DNA from: Bacteroidales bacterium UBA5281 | Lineage (GTDB): Bacteria; Bacteroidota; Bacteroidia; Bacteroidales; Lentimicrobiaceae | Assembly: GCA_002410555.1 (NCBI GenBank) | Contig: DHSR01000083.1 | Span: 121,415 to 176,647, forward strand | DNA: 55,233 bases | Direction: 5' to 3' | Shown here: piece after piece, positions 1 through 8,504 of the stretch | Layout: every line of letters starts with the position of its first letter | Position numbering within the stretch: position 1 is the stretch's first letter | The notes under the pieces: model-generated | What the model was told of the DNA's origin: nothing | The model's database searches: none | What the model saw: only the letters and a program-made list of their open reading frames with translations | Translations under genes and position numbers: made by a program

Positions 1-3
1 TGC

Positions 4-125
4 CGGAGGCGGATGAGGTAAAAAGGAACAAGGAGATGGGAAATCAGGTGCTCAACGCCTCAACAACTCAAAAATTCAACAGATCACAGATCACTACAGA
101 GAGATAATGGGACAGGGAGACAAGG
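4..125 (+). repeat. Direct repeat, copy 1 (about 122 bp)
   Basis: Starts CGGAGGCGGATGAGG and ends GGGAGACAAGG. It matches 202-323 at a constant offset of 198 bp with only a few differences. It looks like a local duplication of non-coding DNA. Confidence 0.9.
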
Positions 126-201
126 AAACAGGGTACAAAGAAAATACTATTTGAACAACCAATTATAGTTAGAAGGTCCCTTCTCCTTTAGGAGAAGGTG
201 A

Positions 202-323
202 CGGAGGCGGATGAGGTAAAAGGGAACAAGGAGATGGGAAATCAGGTGCTCAACGCCTCAACAACTCAAAAACTCAACAGATCACAGATCACTACAGAGA
301 GATAATGGGATTGGGAGACAAGG
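202..323 (+). repeat. Direct repeat, copy 2 (about 122 bp)
   Basis: Second copy of 4-125. The 76-bp segment between the copies carries a small TCTCCTTTAGGAGAAGG hairpin. Confidence 0.9.
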
Positions 324-442
324 GAGCATCCCTGGTGCTCAACAACTCAACAAATCAACGAATCAACAAATCCCATCTCGAGTCGGGCAGGCACAGTATG
401 CGGATTGCGGATCGCAGATTGCGGATTGAATTCTAAACCACA

Positions 443-519
443 GATTACAGATTACAGATCACTGATTACAGATTACAGATCACTGCTTACAGATTACAGA
501 TCACTGCTTACAGATCACT
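443..519 (+). repeat. 21-bp tandem repeat, 3.7 copies
   Basis: Unit GNTTACAGATTACAGATCACT at 443-463, 464-484 and 485-505, then a shortened 14-nt copy at 506-519. The copies differ only at position 2 (A or C). There are no unique spacers between units, so it is not a CRISPR array. Confidence 0.95.
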
Positions 520-685
520 CAACGAAGCAACAAATCAACAGACACACAACAAGCTCATCCCATTCTGCCGCAACATATAAGGCCGCCAATTGTTGAAGTA
601 TTGGAAACCCAAATAAACACAGGGTGAGATTAAATAGGCTGTAAAATGTACATCCCACTTTTAATCCGGTTACTCTGAATTTAAG

Positions 686-693
686 TATCTTTG
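686..693 (+). promoter_or_regulatory. Candidate -7 promoter element for the suf operon
   Basis: TATCTTTG matches the Bacteroidota sigma-ABfr -7 consensus TAnnTTTG, 48 bp before the sufB start. No convincing -33 TTG is visible, so the call rests on the -7 box and its position. Confidence 0.5.
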
Positions 694-698
694 TACCG

Positions 699-720
699 AC
701 TTAATTCAACTTAATTAAGT
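699..720. promoter_or_regulatory. Palindrome/direct repeat at the suf leader, possible operator
   Basis: ACTTAATT occurs twice with a 10-bp period (699-706 and 709-716). The second copy is part of the perfect 12-bp palindrome ACTTAATTAAGT (709-720). It begins just downstream of the -7 element, at or next to the expected transcription start. A repressor site controlling Fe-S assembly would fit, but the binding protein is unknown. Confidence 0.35.
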
Positions 721-741
721 ACTGAAAATATTTTTTGAATA

Positions 742-2190
742 ATGGAAAAAGAGACCAACAACATACTGCATGAACTTACGCAGAGTGAATATAAATATGG
801 ATTTTACACTGATATTGCAATGGATATGGCGCCGAAAGGCTTGTCGGAAGACACCATCCGTTTTATATCAGCTAAAAAGAACGAGCCAGAGTGGCTACTC
901 GAGTACCGGCTAAAGGCATTTCGTCATTGGCTTACTATGGTTGAACCCACCTGGGCACATGTTCATTACCCTGCTATTGACTATCAGGACATTATTTACT
1001 ATGCTGCCCCGAAAAGAAAAAAAGAACTAAAAAGTCTGGACGAAGTGGACCCGGAATTGCTGGATACTTTTAAAAAGCTGGGCATTTCTCTTGAGGAGCA
1101 AAAAAGGCTTTCAGGGGTTGCAGTAGATGCAGTAATTGACTCTGTTTCAGTAAAAACCACCTTTTCGGAAACACTTGAAAAGCAAGGCATTATTTTTTGT
1201 TCATTCAGTGAGGCTGTACAAAAAGTTCCCGAGCTGGTTCGTCAGTATTTGGGCACGGTGGTTCCCCCTGATGACAATTATTTTGCAGCACTCAATTCAG
1301 CCGTTTTCAGCGATGGCAGTTTTTGCTACATTCCTAAGGGAGTGCGCTGCCCCGTTGAATTGTCAACCTATTTTCGGATTAATGCAGCCAACACCGGACA
1401 ATTTGAGCGTACGTTAATTATTGGCGATGAAGGGAGCTATGTCAGCTATATGGAAGGTTGTACTGCCCCCATGCGTGACGAAAATCAATTGCACGCTGCC
1501 ATTGTGGAAATCATTGCCCTTAAGGATGCAGAAGTTAAATATTCCACGGTTCAAAACTGGTATCCGGGCAATAAAAAAGGAGAAGGCGGAGTTTACAATT
1601 TTGTAACCAAACGCGGCATTTGCAAAGGGACACATTCCAAAATTTCATGGACGCAGGTAGAAACCGGCTCAGCCATAACATGGAAGTATCCCAGCGTGAT
1701 TCTCATGGGCGATCATTCTGTAGGTGAATTTTACTCTGTAGCAGTCACCAACCATTTTCAGCAGGCTGATACCGGCACCAAAATGATTCATCTGGGAAAA
1801 AACACGCGCAGTACCATCATTTCCAAAGGCATTTCGGCCGGCAGAAGCAACAATAGCTACCGGGGCCTTGTAAAAATGACCAAACGGGCAGCTAATTCAC
1901 GTAATTTCTCTCAATGCGATTCGTTACTTCTGGGTGATCGCTGTGGTGCCCACACCTTTCCTTATATTAAAGCTGAAAACCGCAGTTCAATTGTAGAACA
2001 TGAAGCCACCACTTCGAAAATCTCAGATGAGCAACTGTATTACTGCAATCAGCGGGGCATAAGCACCGAAAGCGCCATTGGACTTATTGTTAATGGTTAT
2101 GCCCGGGAAGTGCTTAAAAAACTTCCTATGGAATTTGCCGTAGAAGCTCAGAAACTACTTTCGCTGAGCCTTGAGGGCAGTGTGGGATAA
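742..2190 (+). CDS. sufB: Fe-S cluster assembly scaffold SufB
   Basis: SufB is the scaffold core of the cytoplasmic SufBCD complex, on which Fe-S clusters are built from persulfide sulfur delivered by SufS/SufE. The 482-residue length is normal for the family. The C-terminal beta-helix holds the GDRCGAHTFP motif; its Cys401 corresponds by position to the essential core Cys of E. coli SufB (family knowledge). The ATG at 742 gives the usual N-terminus. It is the first gene of sufB-C-D-S-E-DUF59, with 54 bp to sufC. A -7 promoter box and a palindrome lie directly upstream. Nothing is truncated or missing. Confidence 0.97.
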   Translation: MEKETNNILHELTQSEYKYGFYTDIAMDMAPKGLSEDTIRFISAKKNEPEWLLEYRLKAFRHWLTMVEPTWAHVHYPAIDYQDIIYYAAPKRKKELKSLDEVDPELLDTFKKLGISLEEQKRLSGVAVDAVIDSVSVKTTFSETLEKQGIIFCSFSEAVQKVPELVRQYLGTVVPPDDNYFAALNSAVFSDGSFCYIPKGVRCPVELSTYFRINAANTGQFERTLIIGDEGSYVSYMEGCTAPMRDENQLHAAIVEIIALKDAEVKYSTVQNWYPGNKKGEGGVYNFVTKRGICKGTHSKISWTQVETGSAITWKYPSVILMGDHSVGEFYSVAVTNHFQQADTGTKMIHLGKNTRSTIISKGISAGRSNNSYRGLVKMTKRAANSRNFSQCDSLLLGDRCGAHTFPYIKAENRSSIVEHEATTSKISDEQLYYCNQRGISTESAIGLIVNGYAREVLKKLPMEFAVEAQKLLSLSLEGSVG

Positions 2191-2244
2191 CCTGAAATTT
2201 TCTTGTGAACTGAACTTAAAAAAATAACTTTAATTGAATATACA

Positions 2245-2994
2245 ATGCTTAGTATAAAAAACTTGCGGGCCTCCATAGAGGGAAAAGAGATATTAAAAGG
2301 AATAAATCTGGAGGTTCGTGCCGGGGAAGTGCATGCCATAATGGGGCCAAACGGAACCGGCAAAAGCACCCTTGCTTCGGTGATTGTCGGACGGGATATT
2401 TTTGTAATCGAAGAGGGTGAAATCCTCTTTAAAGGCAAAAACCTTATCGGTATGCCTGTAGAAGAAAGGGCCAATGAAGGTATTTTTCTCGGATTCCAGT
2501 ATCCTGTCGAAATCCCCGGAGTGAGCATGACCAACTTTATGCGTACTGCCATAAATGAACAACGCAAATACAGAGGCCTTGATCCCATGCCTGCTCAGGA
2601 ATTCCTGAACAGTATGGAAGAAAAGAAACGACTGCTTGAAATCCATGCAAAGCTGGCCAACCGTTCGGTTAATGAGGGCTTTTCCGGGGGTGAGAAAAAG
2701 AAAAATGAAATATTTCAAATGGCCATGCTCAACCCTGAACTTGCTATTCTTGATGAAACCGATTCAGGACTGGATATTGACGCCCTGAAAATTGTTGCTC
2801 ATGGTGTTAATACCTTGCGACGACCCGACAATGCTTTTATTGTGATTACACACTATCAACGATTGCTCGAATATATTGTACCCGACTTTGTACATGTATT
2901 GTTTGATGGGCGCATTGTACGCTCTGGTGGGAAAGAACTGGCATTTGAACTTGAAGACAAAGGGTATGAATGGATCAAAGAAGCCCAGGTCTAG
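2245..2994 (+). CDS. sufC: Fe-S assembly ATPase SufC
   Basis: SufC is the ABC-type ATPase that drives conformational change in the SufBCD scaffold; it is soluble and not a transporter. In 249 residues one sees Walker A GPNGTGKST (34-42), the SufC-type signature FSGGEKKKNE starting at residue 146, and Walker B ending AILDETDSGLD. FSGGE instead of LSGGQ, with the following lysines, is characteristic of SufC rather than of exporters. It lies 54 bp after sufB and 23 bp before sufD, so it is surely co-transcribed with them. Confidence 0.97.
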   Translation: MLSIKNLRASIEGKEILKGINLEVRAGEVHAIMGPNGTGKSTLASVIVGRDIFVIEEGEILFKGKNLIGMPVEERANEGIFLGFQYPVEIPGVSMTNFMRTAINEQRKYRGLDPMPAQEFLNSMEEKKRLLEIHAKLANRSVNEGFSGGEKKKNEIFQMAMLNPELAILDETDSGLDIDALKIVAHGVNTLRRPDNAFIVITHYQRLLEYIVPDFVHVLFDGRIVRSGGKELAFELEDKGYEWIKEAQV

Positions 2995-3017
2995 TTTTTT
3001 AAAATTTCAATTGAATC

Positions 3018-4421
3018 ATGGACGAAACCAATATACAATCCAATACCGCCGAAAAACTGCAGGCGTTCTTCAAAAAGAACAAGGGAGTGCTTACTTCCGG
3101 GGATCCGCCTTATCTGGTTCAACTTAGAAATCAGGCTTTTGCGCAATTTAATGAACGTGGATTCCCTCATACCCGTCTCGAGAAATGGAGAAACACCGAT
3201 TTGAGCCGGATATTAGACCATGACTTTCACTTTCCGCTTAAGCCATCGCCACTTGATGTGGATCTGGATGAAGTTTTCAGATGCGAGGTACCGGATTTTA
3301 ACACCCGGCTTATTCCTCAAATGAATGGATGGTTTATGGGAAGCGGCGAAAAGCTGCCCAATGGTGTTATCATCAGCAGCATGGCGGAAGCCATTAAAAA
3401 ATATCCTGAACTCATTGAAAAACATTTCGGGCATTATGCTGACATTAAAAATGAAAACCTTACCGCACTTAATACGGCATTTTTCAGGGATGGGGTTTTT
3501 ATTTATGTGCCTGATAATATCCGTATGGAGCAGCCCGTGCAAATGGTGGACCTGGTAAACTCCGGCAGGACGATATTTATTCAGGTTCGTAACCTGATTG
3601 TATTGGGCAAAAACAGCAGCATGAGTCTGGTACAATGTGACGATTCTATCGATAACAATGTGGGTTTTAACAACACTGTTACCGAAGTCTATATGGATGA
3701 AAATTCCACGCTGGACCACTATAAACTCCAGAATAAAAACAATGAATCGGCCCTGACCAACAGTACTTATTTTCATCTGGAAAAAGGAGCCAACCTTAGT
3801 ACCAATGCAATTAGTCTTAATGGCGGACTTATTCGCAATGAAACACAGGTAAGGTTAAATGGATCTAACAGTCATGCTGATGTGCTTGGATTATACCTGA
3901 TGGATCACGAACAACACATTGACAACCAGGTGTTTATAGATCATGCGGTGCCACATTGCACCAGCAATGAATTGTTCAAAGGCATTCTGGACGATCATGC
4001 ATCGGGAGTTTTTAATGGACACATACTGGTTCGGCCTGATGCGCAGCAAACCAATGCCTATCAAAACAACAAAAATATTTTAATTTCAGATAAAGCAGTC
4101 ATTGATACCAAGCCTTTTCTGGAGATTTATGCCGATGATGTAAAATGCAGTCATGGAGCAACGGTAGGTCAACTTGACGAAGATGCCCGTTTTTATCTCC
4201 AATCCAGAGGAATAGGGCGCGACAATGCCCAGATGTTACTGATGTATGCTTTTGCAGCCGATATAGTGGATAAGATCGCCATCCCCCAATTACGCAACCG
4301 CATTGACGATCTGGTTAAAAAAAGGCTCAGAGGAGAACTTTCGTCGTGTGAGCAATGTGTTTTACACTGCAATTCTAAAGAACAAAAAGTGGCTTTTGAA
4401 ATTGATATGAGCCGCATATAG
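3018..4421 (+). CDS. sufD: Fe-S cluster assembly protein SufD
   Basis: SufD is the SufB paralogue that completes the SufBC2D scaffold and is needed for iron acquisition. The protein has 467 residues: a variable helical N-terminal part, then the beta-helix SufBD core. The C-terminal motif KCSHGATVGQLDE contains His379, which corresponds by position to the essential His of E. coli SufD at the SufB-SufD interface. The closing motif FYLQSRGI is also typical. It is followed after 11 bp by sufS. Confidence 0.96.
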   Translation: MDETNIQSNTAEKLQAFFKKNKGVLTSGDPPYLVQLRNQAFAQFNERGFPHTRLEKWRNTDLSRILDHDFHFPLKPSPLDVDLDEVFRCEVPDFNTRLIPQMNGWFMGSGEKLPNGVIISSMAEAIKKYPELIEKHFGHYADIKNENLTALNTAFFRDGVFIYVPDNIRMEQPVQMVDLVNSGRTIFIQVRNLIVLGKNSSMSLVQCDDSIDNNVGFNNTVTEVYMDENSTLDHYKLQNKNNESALTNSTYFHLEKGANLSTNAISLNGGLIRNETQVRLNGSNSHADVLGLYLMDHEQHIDNQVFIDHAVPHCTSNELFKGILDDHASGVFNGHILVRPDAQQTNAYQNNKNILISDKAVIDTKPFLEIYADDVKCSHGATVGQLDEDARFYLQSRGIGRDNAQMLLMYAFAADIVDKIAIPQLRNRIDDLVKKRLRGELSSCEQCVLHCNSKEQKVAFEIDMSRI

Positions 4422-4432
4422 CCTGGTAAGTC

Positions 4433-5689
4433 ATGGGAAACCGAGATACAGTTCATTTTTCAACCGCCGGTCTGGCCGATATTGAAGCCATCAGGGCTGA
4501 CTTCCCCATACTCCGCCGTGAGGTTTATGGTAAACCCCTGGTTTATTTTGACAACGCTGCCACTACCCAAAAACCTCAGGTAGTAATAGATGCACTGACC
4601 GGTTATTACCAAACTATGAATGCAAACGTGCATAGAGGTGTACATTTGCTCAGTCAGGAGGCCACCAGTGCTTTTGAAAAAGCCAGAGAAAAGCTGGCCT
4701 TGTTTGTAAATGCCCGTTCGGTGCGTGAAATGGTATTTACCCGAGGTTGTACCGAATCCATCAATCTGGTAGCTGCTACCTGGGGCCAACAAAATCTCAG
4801 ACCAGGAGATGAAATTCTGATATCGGCTCTGGAACACCATTCCAACATTGTTCCCTGGCAAATGCTCTGCGAACATTCGGGTGCCCGGCTCATTGTTTGT
4901 CCGCTCCATGCAGATGGATCATTGAATATGGAAGAATTTGCCCGATTGCTTAATACCCACACCCGGTTGGTGGCTATTTCACACATTTCCAATTCACTTG
5001 GCACAATAAATCCTGTGAAAGAAATAACCCGTATGGCACATAAAACAGGCGCAAAAGTCCTGATAGATGGTGCTCAGGCGCTTGCTCATCTGGTGGTAGA
5101 TGTACAGGATATGGATTGTGATTTTTACACTTTCTCTGCACACAAGATTTATGGACCTATGGGCATTGGAGGGCTTTACGGAAAAGAAGAGTTGCTTTTG
5201 GAGATGCCACCCTATCAAGGTGGAGGGGAAATGATAGCTAATGTTACTTTTGAGCATACTTCGTATAATGAACCACCTTTTAAATTTGAAGCCGGCACCC
5301 CCAACGTTGCAGGCGCACTGGCTTTTGGTGTAGCCATCGACTATATACAAAAACTGGGTATTCAAAACATTGCCAAACGCGAAAACCAACTACTGGATTA
5401 TGCTACTCAGGTGCTAAAGTCAATTCCTGGCGTGGTGATTATTGGAAATGCGGAACATAAAGCTTCGGTGATCTCCTTCCTGATTGATGAGACTCATCCT
5501 TATGATGCAGGCACCATTATTGATCATTTTGGCATTGCCGTGCGCACCGGAACTCATTGTACTCAACCTTTGATGGACAGTCTCGGCATTACAGGCACCA
5601 TTAGAGCTTCTTTTGCTTTTTACAACACTTTTGCAGAAATTGATCTTCTGGCAAAAGCAATAAACAAGGCAAAGGAGATGTTTCTTTAA
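4433..5689 (+). CDS. sufS: Cysteine desulfurase SufS (group II)
   Basis: A PLP-dependent enzyme that converts L-cysteine to L-alanine and leaves a persulfide on its active-site Cys. The 418 residues show the PLP lysine in SAHKIYGP (Lys238) and the catalytic Cys in RTGTHCTQPLM (Cys376). The short loop around this Cys marks group II (SufS) rather than IscS, and fits a partner SufE encoded just downstream. The ATG at 4433, 11 bp after sufD, is used. In this window it is the only cysteine desulfurase. Confidence 0.97.
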   Translation: MGNRDTVHFSTAGLADIEAIRADFPILRREVYGKPLVYFDNAATTQKPQVVIDALTGYYQTMNANVHRGVHLLSQEATSAFEKAREKLALFVNARSVREMVFTRGCTESINLVAATWGQQNLRPGDEILISALEHHSNIVPWQMLCEHSGARLIVCPLHADGSLNMEEFARLLNTHTRLVAISHISNSLGTINPVKEITRMAHKTGAKVLIDGAQALAHLVVDVQDMDCDFYTFSAHKIYGPMGIGGLYGKEELLLEMPPYQGGGEMIANVTFEHTSYNEPPFKFEAGTPNVAGALAFGVAIDYIQKLGIQNIAKRENQLLDYATQVLKSIPGVVIIGNAEHKASVISFLIDETHPYDAGTIIDHFGIAVRTGTHCTQPLMDSLGITGTIRASFAFYNTFAEIDLLAKAINKAKEMFL

Positions 5690-5739
5690 GCTATTGATAT
5701 TGGAGGGTCTGTTTTAGTAATAGTTAATTGAAAGAGCTT

Positions 5740-6174
5740 ATGAAAATAGAAGAAAAAACCCAGGCCATCGTGAACGAATTTGCGAATTTTGATGACTGGA
5801 TGGACAAATACAATTATTTGATTGAATTAGGCAAAAGCCTTCCGCTTATTGAGGAACGCCACAAAACCGAGAATAACCTAATCCCGGGTTGTCAGTCGAG
5901 GGTATGGCTGCATGCTGATTTTGACGGAGAAATTGTGCATTTTACAGCCGACAGCGACGCCGTAATTACCAAAGGTATTGCCAATTTGCTTATCAGAACA
6001 TTCTCTGACCAGCGTCCTCAGGAAATCCTCGACTCGTCTGCTAACTTTTTGAGCGAAATCGGACTAACAGAACACCTGTCGCCTACCCGCAGCAACGGTA
6101 TGCTTTCGATGCTTAAGCAAATAAAGATGTATGCGCTTGCATTTAAGGCAAAGCAGCAGATGGGGCAATCTTAA
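5740..6174 (+). CDS. sufE: Sulfur acceptor protein SufE
   Basis: SufE takes the persulfide from SufS and passes it to SufB. The motif LIPGCQSRVWL carries the acceptor cysteine. With the ATG at 5740 that cysteine is residue 51, the same number as in E. coli SufE, so I prefer this start to a TTG at 5728 that would add four residues. The length, 144 residues, is normal. It lies 50 bp after sufS and 31 bp before the DUF59 gene, which completes the sulfur-transfer part of the operon. Confidence 0.94.
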   Translation: MKIEEKTQAIVNEFANFDDWMDKYNYLIELGKSLPLIEERHKTENNLIPGCQSRVWLHADFDGEIVHFTADSDAVITKGIANLLIRTFSDQRPQEILDSSANFLSEIGLTEHLSPTRSNGMLSMLKQIKMYALAFKAKQQMGQS

Positions 6175-6205
6175 AAAATTACGTTAACGTTAAAACGGTT
6201 GCATT

Positions 6206-6529
6206 ATGATGAATCACGAAAAAACCCTTGAACTTGGAAATAAAATCATCGATAGGTTGAAAACCATTTTCGATCCCGAAATTCCTGTAAATATTTATGA
6301 TCTTGGGCTTATCTACAAAATTGATGTGGATGAGCATTCAAAAGCACATATTCTGATGACATTGACCACCCCAAACTGTCCGGTGGCTGAATCGCTTCCC
6401 GCGGAGGTAAAGCAAAAGATACAAGCCATTGATGGCGTCAGCGGATGCGAGATAGAACTTACTTTTGACCCGCCCTGGGATCAGGACATGATTTCAGAAG
6501 CAGCAATGCTTGACCTTGGATTATTGTAA
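6206..6529 (+). CDS. DUF59/MIP18-family protein, SufT-like
   Basis: A 107-residue protein made of one MIP18 (DUF59) domain, with the family motif FDPEIPVNIYDLGLIY near the N-terminus and the conserved cysteine in TTPNCPVAE. Members work in Fe-S maturation or carriage (SufT, Cia2/MIP18) or, in another branch, as the phenylacetate-oxygenase factor PaaD. Its place as last gene of a suf operon makes the Fe-S role the clear choice. Two consecutive ATGs (6206 and 6209) are both possible starts. Its stop codon lies 3 bp from the stop of the convergent carboxyltransferase gene. Confidence 0.9.
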   Translation: MMNHEKTLELGNKIIDRLKTIFDPEIPVNIYDLGLIYKIDVDEHSKAHILMTLTTPNCPVAESLPAEVKQKIQAIDGVSGCEIELTFDPPWDQDMISEAAMLDLGLL

Positions 6530-6532
6530 GAT

Positions 6533-8263
6533 TCAGGAGTGACCAAGCATACTGTCTTCATCAGTAGTCCAATTGTAGTGGTATAAGCCTTCGAGCAGCC
6601 TTTTTTCTTTCTCTTCCTCTGACAGTTCTTCATAAGCCTGCTTCTCGGCTTCAAACTTCATGCGTTTTTGCTCTTCAATTTCGTGGATTTTATCCAGATA
6701 TTGCTGTTCGATTCTTCTCTTCAGATAATCAGTGGCCACGGCAGGAAATAACTCGAGTAAAAGCTGATGCTTCTCTGTTTCAGCAAGTTTTACTCCTCCA
6801 TATTCAGGAAACTCAGGATTTGGCTGAGGCTTATAAAAGCTGGTATCATATGGGACTTCCTCCCTGACCCCGGAAATTTTATACCTGAATTCCGGGTCAA
6901 CGGGAACAGGAGTTTTTCCATAAACTCCTTTAACCAGATTTACAAACTGTATGCTTCGTGTGGTATACAACGGGTCACCCTTGGATTCATCGATGGCACA
7001 ATTCACTGCCTGAACACCAACAATCTGGCTGGTGGGCGTTACCAATGGCGGGCACCCGGCATCCATCCGCACACCAGGAATAAGTTCCAGGGTGCGCGGC
7101 AACAAGGATTCAAGCTTCAATTGTTTTAACTGTACCAGCATATTGGAGTACATTCCTCCGGGCACTTCCGCATCCTTCACCTTTTCATCGGCCGGTGGGA
7201 AGCCAAAATAAGCTTCAATACGCGCACAGGTGTCTAAAAGATCATCCTCTTTGTCCGCTTTTCCGAAGGCAATGGCCAGTTCAAACAATTGATCGATATC
7301 TTTGGGCAAGGTATCGCTTGCCAGGTTAAATTCCCGTGGCATGGTATCATATGGATCAAATTCAGCCAATTCCTTTCGGATTTCCCTCAGCTTCTTGTCA
7401 ATGCTATAAACAACCTCACGATTAACGCCGGTTTCGACACCTAAACGGTCGCAAAACAATTGTATCAGTTCAAAAGCAGGAGCAGCGGTACCCCCGGCAA
7501 ATGACATCATGTTGGTGTCAACGATATCTACCCCATTGATGATGGCCATAAGTGTGGATGCAAGTCCGTATCCTGGGGTCGAATGGGTATGGAAATCGAT
7601 GGGAACCTTCAGATTTTGTTTCAAAAGCTTCACCAAACGTCCGGCTCTTATAGGGGTAATAAGGCCAGCCATATCTTTAATGGTCACCATATCTGCGCCC
7701 ATTTGCTCGAGTTCCCTGGCCTTATTCAGATAATAATCGTTGGTGAAAATATTGGTATGTAGTGGTTTAGACTTTAATAAAGCCCTGAGTTTACGCATGG
7801 CTGAAAATTGGGGATCCACGGTATAAACAATGGCGCAATCAGCCAGTCCGCCATTATCTTTTACCGATTTAATGGTAGAGACGATGTTCGAATTATCATT
7901 GAGTGCATCAAATATTCGCATAATGCTTATACCTGATTCTACTGCCACCCGGTTAAATCCATCAATAATCTCATCGGGATAAGGATTGTAACCAAACAGA
8001 TTCCGGCCTCTTGAAAGCGCCGTTAATCTGGAGGCATTACCAATTACTGCCTTAATCTTTTCAAGTCTTTCCCAGGGATCTTCATTTAAAAAACGCATTA
8101 TGGAATCTGGCACAGCACCTCCCCATACTTCCATGGCATAAAAACCGGCTTGCTTATAAAAAGGCAACACACTGTCAACTTGTGACTGATTCATACGGGT
8201 AGCAAACAAAGATTGTTGTCCATCGCGGAGACTGAGATCTCTTATCAATACTTTTTTATTCAT
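6533..8263 (-). CDS. Biotin-dependent carboxyltransferase subunit (OadA/PycB/transcarboxylase 5S type)
   Basis: The enzyme moves a carboxyl group between carboxybiotin and pyruvate/oxaloacetate. The 576 residues show an HMGL-like TIM barrel: RDLSLRDGQQS with metal ligand Asp14, TIKDMAG with Lys196 (the position carbamylated in the family) and FHTHSTPG with the metal histidines 225 and 227. The conserved PYC/OADA domain follows. The C-terminus is a charged helix ending HYNWTTDEDSMLGHS, and no AMKM biotinylation motif is present, so it must use a separate biotin carrier that is not in this window. The HTHSTPG and RDGQQS spellings differ slightly from the commoner HTHDTSG and RDAHQS. Oxaloacetate decarboxylase, pyruvate carboxylase B or methylmalonyl-CoA transcarboxylase cannot be told apart here. 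Confidence 0.88.
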   Translation of the reverse strand: MNKKVLIRDLSLRDGQQSLFATRMNQSQVDSVLPFYKQAGFYAMEVWGGAVPDSIMRFLNEDPWERLEKIKAVIGNASRLTALSRGRNLFGYNPYPDEIIDGFNRVAVESGISIMRIFDALNDNSNIVSTIKSVKDNGGLADCAIVYTVDPQFSAMRKLRALLKSKPLHTNIFTNDYYLNKARELEQMGADMVTIKDMAGLITPIRAGRLVKLLKQNLKVPIDFHTHSTPGYGLASTLMAIINGVDIVDTNMMSFAGGTAAPAFELIQLFCDRLGVETGVNREVVYSIDKKLREIRKELAEFDPYDTMPREFNLASDTLPKDIDQLFELAIAFGKADKEDDLLDTCARIEAYFGFPPADEKVKDAEVPGGMYSNMLVQLKQLKLESLLPRTLELIPGVRMDAGCPPLVTPTSQIVGVQAVNCAIDESKGDPLYTTRSIQFVNLVKGVYGKTPVPVDPEFRYKISGVREEVPYDTSFYKPQPNPEFPEYGGVKLAETEKHQLLLELFPAVATDYLKRRIEQQYLDKIHEIEEQKRMKFEAEKQAYEELSEEEKEKRLLEGLYHYNWTTDEDSMLGHS

Positions 8264-8344
8264 AGATATTATAAAATTGGCAGTTTAACAAATTTAAAGC
8301 AGGTAAAATGTTAACGGTAAAAAAGCTGAATAGTTTTGAGACTG

Positions 8345-8352
8345 CAAAGTTA
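8345..8352 (-). promoter_or_regulatory. Candidate -7 promoter element for the carboxyltransferase gene
   Basis: Read on the minus strand the sequence is TAACTTTG, a TAnnTTTG match about 80 bp before the start at 8263. No clear -33 element at the usual distance. Confidence 0.45.
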
Positions 8353-8424
8353 AGACAATTAATATACAGCTATATACGGTGCAAAAATAAAATACCAGCG
8401 ATTTACAGCTATATTATAATTCAT

Positions 8425-8454
8425 TAAAACCCTGAGGTGAATCTCAGGGTTTTA
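8425..8454 (-). terminator. Intrinsic terminator of the manA-tlpA-DUF6029-Omp28 cluster
   Basis: A perfect 12-bp stem (TAAAACCCTGAG / CTCAGGGTTTTA) with a 6-nt loop, followed on the minus strand by a short T-rich stretch. It lies about 50 bp beyond the stop of the Omp28-like gene. Confidence 0.85.
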
Positions 8455-8504
8455 TAGGAATAATATGGTGAAGTGCAAATTATTGCAAGAAGGAACAAAA
8501 AAAA

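Larger units (their letters stand above)
1..600. repeat. Mosaic non-coding repeat block A
   Basis: This 600-bp stretch holds no credible gene. It is built from short reused words. A segment at 4-125 is repeated almost exactly at 202-323 (offset 198 bp, a few substitutions). A 21-bp unit is repeated in tandem at 443-519. Runs of AACAACTCAACAAATCAAC type and of CAGATT/GCGGATTG type fill the rest. Words from it recur in the gaps at 29371-29808 and 55074-55233, so it belongs to a dispersed intergenic family. An open frame through 405-596 exists only because 21 is a multiple of three. The function is unknown. Confidence 0.85.

Noticed and set aside
443..519. Possible CRISPR array
   Set aside because: Units abut without unique spacers and no cas genes are present. 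The same holds for 29613-29674.
405..596. Open frame encoding repeated ITDYRSL heptapeptides
   Set aside because: It arises because the 21-bp minisatellite has a length divisible by three. There is no recognisable start context or domain, and the surroundings are non-coding repeats.
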